Below are positions 57,531 through 64,000 of a DNA stretch of 64,000 bases, one piece after another (positions within the stretch are counted from its first letter, which is position 1; each line of letters starts with the position of its first letter). The notes below the pieces were generated by a model. It had not been told where the DNA came from, did no database searches, and saw only the letters and a program-made list of their open reading frames with translations. The position numbers and the translations under genes were made by a program. This DNA is from Croceicoccus naphthovorans. GTDB taxonomy: Bacteria > Pseudomonadota > Alphaproteobacteria > Sphingomonadales > Sphingomonadaceae. The stretch is from positions 623,501 through 687,500 of the forward strand of contig NZ_CP011770.1 of NCBI RefSeq assembly GCF_001028705.1. Reading direction: 5' to 3'.

Positions 57531-58763
57531 GTGGCACTTGCCATGTGGCTGACGGGCGGGACCATTTTCGGATTGCGTATTGCGACGCTCGGCTTGCGCT
57601 TTGCGCTTGCCGTTTACGTCACGGCGCTGCTCGGCCTTGCCGACATGGGCAGGCTGGGCATCGTTCAGGGCCTTAGCGCCTTAGTCCCGGCGGTGATCGG
57701 GATGGGGTACAACTTTCACATGTGCCGCGATGTCGTGGGCGGCGATCCGGCCGGCCGCATCGCAATCGTTCGCGACCGTCTGGCTTGGTCGATGCGTATG
57801 GCGGCGCTGGCCGCCACCCTGGGGCTGGGGGGATGGTGGCTGGTCCTCGGTCGGCCCGACTGGATCGTCCTTGTCGTCGTGGCGATCCTTTGGGCGGAGG
57901 CGCTGGCGATGGATGCGTATCTTGCGCTGACCGGGCTGCGCATGAACGTTCTGGCGAACGTCGGCGTTCTGCTGCGCACGGCGGCGTGGGTGCCTATTGC
58001 CATCGCGGGCGGCTGGCTGGCGCCCGACTTGCGGACGCTGGACTTCGTCTATGCCTGCTGGCTGGGCGGGCATGTCGCCAATTTCGCGCTGCTGTACCGC
58101 ACTTTGCATGCGCGCGGGCTTTGGCCCCGCTGGCGCGACGACCCGCCGACCGGCTGGCTGGGCAGAACGCGGAAAGGCGCGGTGCAGATATGGCCCAGCG
58201 ACGTGGCCCTCGTCCTGATTTCCTACGGCGACCGTTTCATTCTTGCGGCAATTGTCGGTGAAGCGGCATTGGGCGCCTATGTCTTTTTCTGGACCTTCGC
58301 CAACATGATCAGGACGCTGATGCAGTCATCGGTGGTCACCCCGGCCTTGCCGCGCCTGATCGAATTGAACCGGGTCGACAGGGCAAGCTGGCTGGCCGCC
58401 GCACGGCGGCTGGGCATCGCGATACCGCTGGTGGGGGCGACAGCTTCGGCGGGAATGCTGGCGTTCGTCTGGGCCGGACACGCCTATGTGCCGCAGGGCG
58501 ACTTCCCTTGGGACGGCCCGCTTGCCGTGGCGATCTTCGCGGCGATACTGGCGATCTATTGCGGCGATTACCTGTCGACCGTGCTCAACAGCGCCGGGGC
58601 GGTTCGGGCTTATTCCACGCTGAACATCGCGTTTGCCGGGGTGCTGATGCTGGGCGTGCTGATAGGGGCATTGACCGGCGGTGTCATCGGCGCAGTCGTC
58701 GCCAGCCTGATCGTCGCGCTGGTCTTCGACGCGTTGAAAGTCCGCGCCGTCGTCCGCGTTTAG
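57531..58763 (+). CDS. Wzx-like polysaccharide flippase
   Basis: 410 residues from GTG 57531 (ATG 57543 is an alternative without ribosome site). About 12 membrane segments in the MATE/Wzx pattern; characteristic elements are SDVALVLISYGDRFILAAIV, ALGAYVFFWTFANMIRTLMQ and SSVVTPALPRLIELNRVDRA. It would flip undecaprenyl-linked repeat units to the periplasm for the Wzy polymerase. It is the last gene of the cluster on the plus strand, ending seven bases from the convergent bolA. Confidence 0.82.
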   Translation: MALAMWLTGGTIFGLRIATLGLRFALAVYVTALLGLADMGRLGIVQGLSALVPAVIGMGYNFHMCRDVVGGDPAGRIAIVRDRLAWSMRMAALAATLGLGGWWLVLGRPDWIVLVVVAILWAEALAMDAYLALTGLRMNVLANVGVLLRTAAWVPIAIAGGWLAPDLRTLDFVYACWLGGHVANFALLYRTLHARGLWPRWRDDPPTGWLGRTRKGAVQIWPSDVALVLISYGDRFILAAIVGEAALGAYVFFWTFANMIRTLMQSSVVTPALPRLIELNRVDRASWLAAARRLGIAIPLVGATASAGMLAFVWAGHAYVPQGDFPWDGPLAVAIFAAILAIYCGDYLSTVLNSAGAVRAYSTLNIAFAGVLMLGVLIGALTGGVIGAVVASLIVALVFDALKVRAVVRV

Positions 58764-58770
58764 GTCCAGC

Positions 58771-59079
58771 TTAAACTTCGCCCGGCGCTTTCGCCTTGAT
58801 CGCCAGCGCGTGAACGCGTTGGCCCGGCAGGTCGCCCAGCGCGCGGTTCACCATCCGCTGCCTCTCCAGCCGCGAAACGCCGCGAAAGGCATCGGCCACG
58901 ATGGTCACCGTGAAGTGCGATTCGCCTGTGCCGTCATCGCCCGAATGGCCGCGGTGCATCGCGCTGTCGTTGCTGACGTCCAGCAGTTCCGGCGAAAACG
59001 TGACCTGCAGGATCGAACGGATTTCGGCCTCGACCGGGCCGGTATCGGATTCGGGGGCGGGGTGAGAAGTGCTGTCCAT
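58771..59079 (-). CDS. bolA: BolA-family protein
   Basis: 102 residues: helix-beta fold with VEAEIRSILQVTFSPELLDV, the conserved HxGHxG-like stretch MHRGHSGDDGTGESHFTVTI and FRGVSRLERQRMVNRALGDL with a conserved His in GQRVHALAIKAKAPGE. BolA proteins pair with monothiol glutaredoxins in iron-sulfur handling and stress response. Divergent from the DnaJ-like gene 62 bases away, an arrangement common in alphaproteobacteria. Confidence 0.92.
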   Translation of the reverse strand: MDSTSHPAPESDTGPVEAEIRSILQVTFSPELLDVSNDSAMHRGHSGDDGTGESHFTVTIVADAFRGVSRLERQRMVNRALGDLPGQRVHALAIKAKAPGEV

Positions 59080-59141
59080 GCGCCGCCATATGGGTCACGG
59101 GGGTTCCAATTGCAAAGTCGATCCCTATCCTTTGGGGCGCA

Positions 59142-59738
59142 ATGCGGCATGACAGGTTTCACGGACGGTTCGAAAGCACGGGGCGCGGGTGCGAGGCGCC
59201 GGGATGCGACGAGGCGGGAGAATTCCGCGCGCCCGGTTCGCGCGGACCCAGTTTCGACGGGCCGGGCGACTGGCGCTGGTTCTGCCTCGACCATGTCCGC
59301 GCCTTCAACGCGGGCTACGATTTCTTCGAAGGGATGAGCGCGGAGGAAATCTTGGACGCGCAGAGCCCGGTTCACGGCTGGCGCAACACCGCGCGGGTCT
59401 ATTCGGGTATGGGGAACGACGGTCCGCGCTGGGCCGATTTCGAAGATCCGCTCGATGCGATTTCCGCCCGCGCGCGCAACATCCGGGGCGAACGGGAACG
59501 GCAATGGCAGCAGGACGCCGAGGCGCGGCAACGCGGGCTTGGATCAGAGGATCGCCGTGCGCTGGACGAGCTGGGGCTTGGTTACGACGCCGACCGCAAG
59601 GCGCTTCGCCAGCGGTACTCGGCACTGGTGCGCCGCTATCACCCCGACCGTAATGGCGGCGACCGGACGCACGAACATCGCCTGCAGCGCGTTGTCGATG
59701 CCTACCAGCACCTGCGCAAAGCACAGCGCTTTGCCTAG
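59142..59738 (+). CDS. DnaJ-like protein with N-terminal putative zinc site
   Basis: 198 residues. The N-terminal half carries C-x4-C (CEAPGC) and later WFCLDHVRAFNAGYDFFEGM, which may bind zinc. The C-terminal J domain (about 140-195) has ALDELGLGYDADRKALRQRY, then LVRRYHPDRNGG with the intact HPD that stimulates DnaK. It is a J-domain co-chaperone of unknown client. Paired divergently with bolA as in many alphaproteobacteria. Confidence 0.88.
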   Translation: MRHDRFHGRFESTGRGCEAPGCDEAGEFRAPGSRGPSFDGPGDWRWFCLDHVRAFNAGYDFFEGMSAEEILDAQSPVHGWRNTARVYSGMGNDGPRWADFEDPLDAISARARNIRGERERQWQQDAEARQRGLGSEDRRALDELGLGYDADRKALRQRYSALVRRYHPDRNGGDRTHEHRLQRVVDAYQHLRKAQRFA

Positions 59739-59739
59739 G

Positions 59740-60216
59740 CTAAACCCCGCGTAGCTTCCGATACCGCGCGGCGCGGTCGGGGCCGAACAGCGTGTCGTAT
59801 TCGGACTTGCTGTAATAGACATCGTAAGCAGGCGCACCGTCCGACAGGTTGACCCAGTCCTGCTTGCTGCGGGTAAAGATATGTAGGTCGGGCGGGCAGG
59901 AATTCGGATCGTCCAGCGTGCCGATCCGCACGAAACTGCCTTTCTCGCCCATGCCGCCATAATGGCTCCATACCGCGACCTTGCAGGTCGGGCAGCGGGC
60001 GACCGACTGGCCCTTGCCGCTGTCTGACGGGGTCTGTACCCGTTCCGGCTCGCCTTGCAGGATGGTGACCTTCTCCGCCTCGATCAGGCCGTTCAGGGCA
60101 AAGGCCGCGCCGCTTTCGCGCTGACAGGATCGGCAGTGGCAGCAATGGACCGCGAATGGCCTGTCCTCCAGCCGATAACGCACCGCGCCGCACTCGCATC
60201 CGCCCTGATAGCCCAT
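59740..60216 (-). CDS. GFA-family zinc protein (glutathione-dependent formaldehyde-activating-like)
   Basis: 158 residues from ATG 60216 with GGAGAG upstream. Zinc ligands follow the GFA pattern: GGCECGAVRY (CxC), HCCHCRSCQRESG (CxxC) and RCPTCK (CxxC). Members bind two zinc ions; the original enzyme joins formaldehyde and glutathione, but most homologues have no proven activity. It lies at the end of a minus-strand group of small detoxification-type genes, with 20 bases to the SRPBCC gene. Confidence 0.9.
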   Translation of the reverse strand: MGYQGGCECGAVRYRLEDRPFAVHCCHCRSCQRESGAAFALNGLIEAEKVTILQGEPERVQTPSDSGKGQSVARCPTCKVAVWSHYGGMGEKGSFVRIGTLDDPNSCPPDLHIFTRSKQDWVNLSDGAPAYDVYYSKSEYDTLFGPDRAARYRKLRGV

Positions 60217-60236
60217 TCCTGCCTCTCCGTTGTTAT

Positions 60237-60683
60237 CTATCCTTCGCAAAGCGCGACGAACTGGTCGGCAACCGCGCCCCAGCCCTGTTCGAACCCTATC
60301 TCCTTATGCTGCAACATCGCCTCTTCGGTCCAGTGCCGCGCGCTGGCGCTATAGCGGGTGCCGTCGCCCTCTGGCACGACTTCCCAGATGCCGATCATGA
60401 AGGGGTCGCTTGGGGTATAGATACCATCGGCCAGCGACACGGCATCGGTGGTGACGAAGCGCGTGCCGTCTTCCCAGCTGAGGAACACGCCTTCCTGCGG
60501 CATTTCCTCGCCCTCCGGTCCCTTCATGACCATCGCACTGCGGCCACCGGCGTGGCGTTCCTGCGCGACCATTTCGATGCGCCACGGGGCGGGGCACCAC
60601 CACTCCTCCTGACGGTTGGCGAGGACATCCCAGCATTTTTCGACCGGCGCGTCGATCAGGCGAGTGATCGTCAGTTCGTACAT
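60237..60683 (-). CDS. SRPBCC (AHSA1-like) domain protein
   Basis: 148 residues starting MYELTITRLIDAPVEKCWDV, the usual AHSA1/START-like entry, followed by WWCPAPWRIEMVAQ, DGTRFVTTDAV, and the closing helix AMLQHKEIGFEQGWGAVADQ. Such proteins form a hydrophobic ligand cavity; function unknown. It is placed in a co-directional group with GST, RibD-type reductase, VOC and GFA genes, a grouping often seen in alphaproteobacteria. Confidence 0.88.
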   Translation of the reverse strand: MYELTITRLIDAPVEKCWDVLANRQEEWWCPAPWRIEMVAQERHAGGRSAMVMKGPEGEEMPQEGVFLSWEDGTRFVTTDAVSLADGIYTPSDPFMIGIWEVVPEGDGTRYSASARHWTEEAMLQHKEIGFEQGWGAVADQFVALCEG

Positions 60684-60702
60684 GATTGCGACTCCTTGGA
60701 TG

Positions 60703-61347
60703 TCAGTCCCGGTCGGGCGCGCCGAGCGGGAAGTATTGGCGATAGGGGTAGGCGGCGTCGACGCACTTCACGACTTCGGGCAGGGCCAGAAGGCGGGCGC
60801 GCAGGGCCTGAAGGTCGGGGCAATCGTCACCGATCGGTTCCACCCAGTCCGCGTAGAACAGCGAGGGCGCGGCGGCGCAGTCGACCAAGGTGATATGTTC
60901 GCGGCACAGCGCATCGGCGCGCGATTCCAGCCATGCATAGACGGTGCGCAATTGCGCGCGTGCCTCGTCCTGACGTGCGGTGTCGGGCGCATCGGGTGCC
61001 CGCATTTGCTCATAAACCGCGATGTTCATCACGTTCATGACATAGTTGTCGAACACCCGGTCCAGATTACGCAGCTTTTCCGCCCGGCCCGAAGGGATCA
61101 GGCCCGATGCGCGCTGGTGATGTGCGGCCAGATGCTCGATGATCGAGGTCGCTTCGAACACCACGGTTCCGTCGTCGTCCAGCACCGGGAATTTCCCGAA
61201 CGGCCCGCCATGCTTGGCAACGAATGCCATGTTGTCGGGGTGCCCCGGATCGATGACGTGCAGCTTGTAGTCGAGATCCGCGGCATGAAGCGCGATCTGC
61301 GCCTTCCACGTGTAGGACGAAAACGGGTGACCGTAGAGTTCGAGCAT
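60703..61347 (-). CDS. Glutathione S-transferase family protein
   Basis: 214 residues. N-terminal thioredoxin-like domain MLELYGHPFSSYTWKAQIAL with GKFPVLDDDGTVVFEATSII (the conserved Pro and E-(A/S)-xxI motif), then an all-helical C-terminal domain ending DAAYPYRQYFPLG. Likely conjugates glutathione to electrophiles. Its start overlaps the stop of the RibD-type reductase gene by one base. Confidence 0.9.
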   Translation of the reverse strand: MLELYGHPFSSYTWKAQIALHAADLDYKLHVIDPGHPDNMAFVAKHGGPFGKFPVLDDDGTVVFEATSIIEHLAAHHQRASGLIPSGRAEKLRNLDRVFDNYVMNVMNIAVYEQMRAPDAPDTARQDEARAQLRTVYAWLESRADALCREHITLVDCAAAPSLFYADWVEPIGDDCPDLQALRARLLALPEVVKCVDAAYPYRQYFPLGAPDRD

Positions 61348-62012
61348 TACCAGGTATCCTCCAATACGCGCCGCCGGCGGACCTTTTCGGCCTCGCTCGG
61401 ATTATCCGGCCCGAACGAGCCGACCTGTGCGGGCCCGTCCGGCACGTAAGTGGCCAGGACGAATCCGCCCGAAGTGACTCGCGCCTCTACCTGTCGCATG
61501 GCGAGCGGCGGTGTACCATCCGCAAACATGCGCTTGCCCTTGCCCAGCACCACCGGCGCCATCATCAGCACCAGCTTGTCCAGCAACCTCTCTGCCAGCA
61601 GTTGCGGATAGAGCGTGGTGCTGCCCTGAATGACCAGCGGCGGGCCGTCGCCTTGCTTGATCGCGCGCAGGGCGTCCATGCTGTCCACCCGTTCGCTGCC
61701 CACCCAGTCGAGCGGCTGGTCGCCGTGCGTCATCACGTATTTGCGGCACGCGGCAAAGCGGGCGGAGATGGAATCGCTTTCGGGCATATAGGGCCAGTAG
61801 GCGGCGAAGATGTCATATGTCCGCCGCCCCAGAAGCAGGTCGAACGGCGGGTTGAGCAGGGCGTTGATCTGGTTGCCCAGCCCCTCGTCGCCCACCGCCG
61901 CGATCCAGCCGCCGTGGGCGAAGCCGCCGCTGCGATCCTCTTCCGCCGCGCCCGGCGCCTGCATCACCCCGTCGAGCGAGACGAAGGCGCCGCCAATGAT
62001 CTCACGGCTCAT
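61347..62012 (-). CDS. Dihydrofolate reductase-family (RibD C-terminal) protein
   Basis: 221 residues from ATG 62012. It begins GGAFVSLDGVMQAPGAAEED and has FDLLLGRRTYDIFAAYWPYM, then PLVIQGSTTLYPQLLAERLL and DKLVLMMAPVVLGKGKRMF, all typical of the YwjB/RibD_C reductase family. It probably binds NADPH; the substrate is unknown. The ATG overlaps the upstream VOC stop (ATGA). Confidence 0.9.
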   Translation of the reverse strand: MSREIIGGAFVSLDGVMQAPGAAEEDRSGGFAHGGWIAAVGDEGLGNQINALLNPPFDLLLGRRTYDIFAAYWPYMPESDSISARFAACRKYVMTHGDQPLDWVGSERVDSMDALRAIKQGDGPPLVIQGSTTLYPQLLAERLLDKLVLMMAPVVLGKGKRMFADGTPPLAMRQVEARVTSGGFVLATYVPDGPAQVGSFGPDNPSEAEKVRRRRVLEDTW

Positions 62013-62500
62013 TCCCCGCCCGACCCTGCGCGTGCCGCTTCGATCGCGGCGATGTCGATCTTGCCCATCGTCATCATCGCCTCGAACACGCGCTTTCGGG
62101 CGGCTGGATCGGGATCGGCCATGCCGTCGGCCAGCTGCCTGGGCGTGATCTGCCACGAATGGCCCCATTTGTCCTTGCACCAGCCGCAGGCCGATTCCTG
62201 CCCGCCGTTGCCGACGATGGCGTTCCAGAAACGGTCGGTTTCTTCCTGCGAGTTGGTCTGCACCTGAAACGAAAAGCTTTCGTTCGGTTTGAACTGATCG
62301 CCGCCGTTAAGGCCGATGCAGGACAGGCCCAGCACGGTGAATTCCACCGTCAGCGCATCGCCTTCCTTGCCGTCGGGATAGTCGGAGGGGACGCGGTAAA
62401 CCGTGCCGACGGTGCTGTCCGGGAATGTATCGGCATAGAACCGCGCCGCTTCCTCTGCCGCGCCGTCGTACCAAAGGCATAAGGTGACGGGATTGCTCAT
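62009..62500 (-). CDS. VOC-family (PhnB/3-demethylubiquinone methyltransferase-like) protein
   Basis: 163 residues from ATG 62500. It begins NPVTLCLWYDGAAEEAARFY and continues DTFPDSTVGTVYR, LTVEFTVLGLSCIGLNGGDQ, FSFQVQTNSQEETDRFWNAI and CKDKWGHSWQITPRQLADGM, the pattern of the PhnB-like VOC group. No enzymatic activity is proven for the group. Overlaps by 4 bp with both neighbours, confirming one operon. Confidence 0.9.
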   Translation of the reverse strand: MSNPVTLCLWYDGAAEEAARFYADTFPDSTVGTVYRVPSDYPDGKEGDALTVEFTVLGLSCIGLNGGDQFKPNESFSFQVQTNSQEETDRFWNAIVGNGGQESACGWCKDKWGHSWQITPRQLADGMADPDPAARKRVFEAMMTMGKIDIAAIEAARAGSGGE

Positions 62501-63114
62501 GCGGGAACCTCGACGCCATCCATTTGCTTGCTCTTGCGATAGGCGGGACGCGTGCGCAGACGGTTCGCGTAATCCTTGAAGCTGTCTCGATAGGGCAGCA
62601 TTTCGAACGTGATGCCCCAGTCCACGTGGCTTCCGACATAGACATCGGCCATGGTGAAACGGTCGCCGCATACGAAGGCGTGTTCTTTCAACCAGCCATC
62701 GAGTGTATCGACGGTGCGCTCGACGCTGCCAAAACCGACCGTGCGTTGCTGGTCCTTGTCGGGTTCGAAGTTCAACGTTCTGCTCATGATCGCCTGTTCG
62801 ACCGGCCCTGCGGCAAAGAACAGCCAGCGAAAATAATCTGCCTTTTCCCCCTCTCTCGGCAAGAGCTCGGCGTCAGGATGGATCTCGGCAAGGTAGTGAG
62901 AGATAGCTGGAACTTCGGTTACCACCCGGTCGCCAGACGTGGTGTGATGGATGATCGTCGGGATTTTGCCCATCGGGTTCGCATCAAGCAGCGCTTGAGG
63001 CTTGGCATCCCAGGCGACTGGCAAGACATCGTAATCTGCACCGACCTCCTCAAGCGCCCAGCGGACGATCTGACCCCGGCTCATCGAGTTGTGAAAGAAC
63101 GTGATTTCGGCCAT
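62497..63114 (-). CDS. Glutathione S-transferase family protein
   Basis: 205 residues from ATG 63114. Thioredoxin-like N-terminal domain with ITFFHNSMSRGQIVRWALEE (Ser near the glutathione site), NPMGKIPTIIHH and VVTEVPAISHYLAE; helical C-terminal domain with FVCGDRFTMADVYVGSHVDW, the GST N-capping box. Different from the GST at 60703-61347, so the operon carries two GSTs. It begins four bases after the VOC stop. Confidence 0.9.
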   Translation of the reverse strand: MAEITFFHNSMSRGQIVRWALEEVGADYDVLPVAWDAKPQALLDANPMGKIPTIIHHTTSGDRVVTEVPAISHYLAEIHPDAELLPREGEKADYFRWLFFAAGPVEQAIMSRTLNFEPDKDQQRTVGFGSVERTVDTLDGWLKEHAFVCGDRFTMADVYVGSHVDWGITFEMLPYRDSFKDYANRLRTRPAYRKSKQMDGVEVPA

Positions 63115-63118
63115 CGAT

Positions 63119-63937
63119 TTATTCTCCCAAGGGTCCGACAAGGCCGAAATTGGCCCCGTCCGGATCGAGCGCGACGACGATATGCTCGCCGCCCGGCACC
63201 TCCATCGGACCCATCAGGACGGTGCCTCCGTTGCTTTCTATCGCGGCCTTCGCGGCGGTGACGTTGGGTACGCGGAAATAGAAGTGCCAGCAGTGCGGTC
63301 CGATCGGGAACTGCGCCATCGGACCTTCCGGCACGGCTTTCATGACCGCACCGATGCGCAGGTCGTTGACGTCCAGAAAGGAGTAGTCGCCCATTTCGCC
63401 CATAGGCATGCGTTCGTTGACTGCCATACCCGTCAAGGCCCCATAGAATGCGATCGCGCCCTCGGCATCGCTGGTCAGCAATTCGTTCCAGCCGCACTTG
63501 CCGAAATCGTTACGGTCCTCGCCGGCGAACACCTCGCTGCGCTCGGGGCTAGCACCGGTCATCAGATAAAATGGAATGCCCTGCGGATCGGCGACATAGG
63601 CCATGCGGCCCACGCCGGGCAGGTCGAACGGGTCCATTGTTACCGATCCGCCAAGCTCTTTGAGTTTCGCGACAGAGGTATCGACATCGGGCGTCGCGAA
63701 ATAGGCCAGCCAGCGGGGCTTCATCCCGCAGGATTTCATGCTGTCGGCCAGCGTCATGGCGCCGCCGGTCGCATCGTTGTCAGCGCGTTTCAGAAAGTAA
63801 TAATCGGTGCCGCCTTCGGCTGCCATGTGGGCCTTTTCAATCGACCACCCGACGACCGCCTCGTAAAATGGCGCAACCTTCGACAAGTCGTCGCTCAACA
63901 ATTCATACCAGATCGGTTCGCCCGCCTGATTTGCCAT
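63119..63937 (-). CDS. Two-domain VOC (glyoxalase/bleomycin-resistance-like) protein
   Basis: 272 residues made of two VOC domains. The first starts GEPIWYELLSDDLSKVAPFY and ends VADPQGIPFYLMTG. The second starts CGWNELLTSDAEGAIAFYGA and ends VVALDPDGANFGLVGP. Tandem VOC proteins of this kind are common in alpha- and actinobacteria (hydroxylase-like) with unknown substrate. It heads the visible part of the minus-strand detoxification-type operon. Confidence 0.9.
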   Translation of the reverse strand: MANQAGEPIWYELLSDDLSKVAPFYEAVVGWSIEKAHMAAEGGTDYYFLKRADNDATGGAMTLADSMKSCGMKPRWLAYFATPDVDTSVAKLKELGGSVTMDPFDLPGVGRMAYVADPQGIPFYLMTGASPERSEVFAGEDRNDFGKCGWNELLTSDAEGAIAFYGALTGMAVNERMPMGEMGDYSFLDVNDLRIGAVMKAVPEGPMAQFPIGPHCWHFYFRVPNVTAAKAAIESNGGTVLMGPMEVPGGEHIVVALDPDGANFGLVGPLGE

Positions 63938-63963
63938 CCTCTTTCTCCCGGCAATCGGCTCGA

Positions 63964-64000
63964 TTAGCGGCCCATCGTAAAAATCGGCTCGAACCCGCCG
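63964..64000 (-). CDS. 3' end of an unidentified gene
   Basis: The last 37 bases read on the minus strand as an open frame ending GFEPIFTMGR and stop TAA (63966-63964), 26 bases before the VOC gene start. Too short to identify; a small YciI-like or related protein would fit this type of operon, but that is a guess. The rest lies outside the window. Confidence 0.35.
   Translation of the reverse strand, partial: GGFEPIFTMGR

Overview
The window looks like chromosomal DNA of a high-GC alphaproteobacterium, most likely Sphingomonadales (Erythrobacteraceae/Sphingomonadaceae). The grounds are gene content and order (infA-maf-RNase E/G-yacG-tRNA-Phe, hisG-hisD-nusB-thiL, divergent bolA/DnaJ-like), TonB-dependent receptors, a K+-insensitive-type H+-pyrophosphatase and short-form HisG. 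This is inference from protein features; no rRNA or species marker is present. Genes are densely packed, often with 1-8 bp overlaps or convergent 3' overlaps. No stretch above 300 bases lacks a gene; the longest is 6125-6404, which is AT-rich. No insertion sequence, integrase, CRISPR array or rRNA was seen.

Layout. 1-12.5 kb: 3' part of glmS, a membrane GGDEF/EAL protein, then a long minus-strand run (purC, M16 protease lipoprotein, DUF4168 protein, purS, purQ, chaA) and the minus-strand operon infA-maf-RNase E/G-like-yacG followed by tRNA-Phe(GAA). 12.6-23.5 kb: two TonB-dependent receptors, uvrC, folE, and a TetR regulator divergent from a DUF2339 membrane protein across a clear 18-3-18 inverted repeat. 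23.4-29.7 kb: a short-chain fatty acid locus (prpE, DcaP-like porin, acetyl-CoA synthetase, LuxR-type response regulator). 29.7-34.7 kb: bfd-bfr iron storage pair, a DUF418 membrane protein, and a ParA-like / ribbon-helix-helix-like / SPOR-TPR operon with a CtrA-like box upstream. 34.8-43 kb: tesB, hppA, the operon hisG-hisD-DUF1993-nusB-thiL, and a pirin.

43.1-58.8 kb is an exopolysaccharide cluster of the Wzx/Wzy type: polyprenyl-P glycosylphosphotransferase, acyltransferase, three GT4 glycosyltransferases, O-antigen-ligase-like polymerase, Wza-like export lipoprotein, Wzc-like tyrosine autokinase, a second polymerase-like membrane protein and a Wzx-like flippase. Embedded in it is a separate minus-strand unit with its own terminator. 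It encodes an 87-aa protein resembling the gene-transfer-agent head-spike base (Rcc01079 family) and a 480-aa beta-helix protein, neither with a signal peptide. Because GTA head spikes bind capsular polysaccharide in Rhodobacter capsulatus, this pairing is the most interesting observation here.

58.8-64 kb: bolA, a DnaJ-like protein, and a minus-strand run of small stress/detoxification-type enzymes (two VOC proteins, two glutathione S-transferases, a RibD-type reductase, an SRPBCC protein, a GFA protein), with the 3' end of another gene at the window edge.
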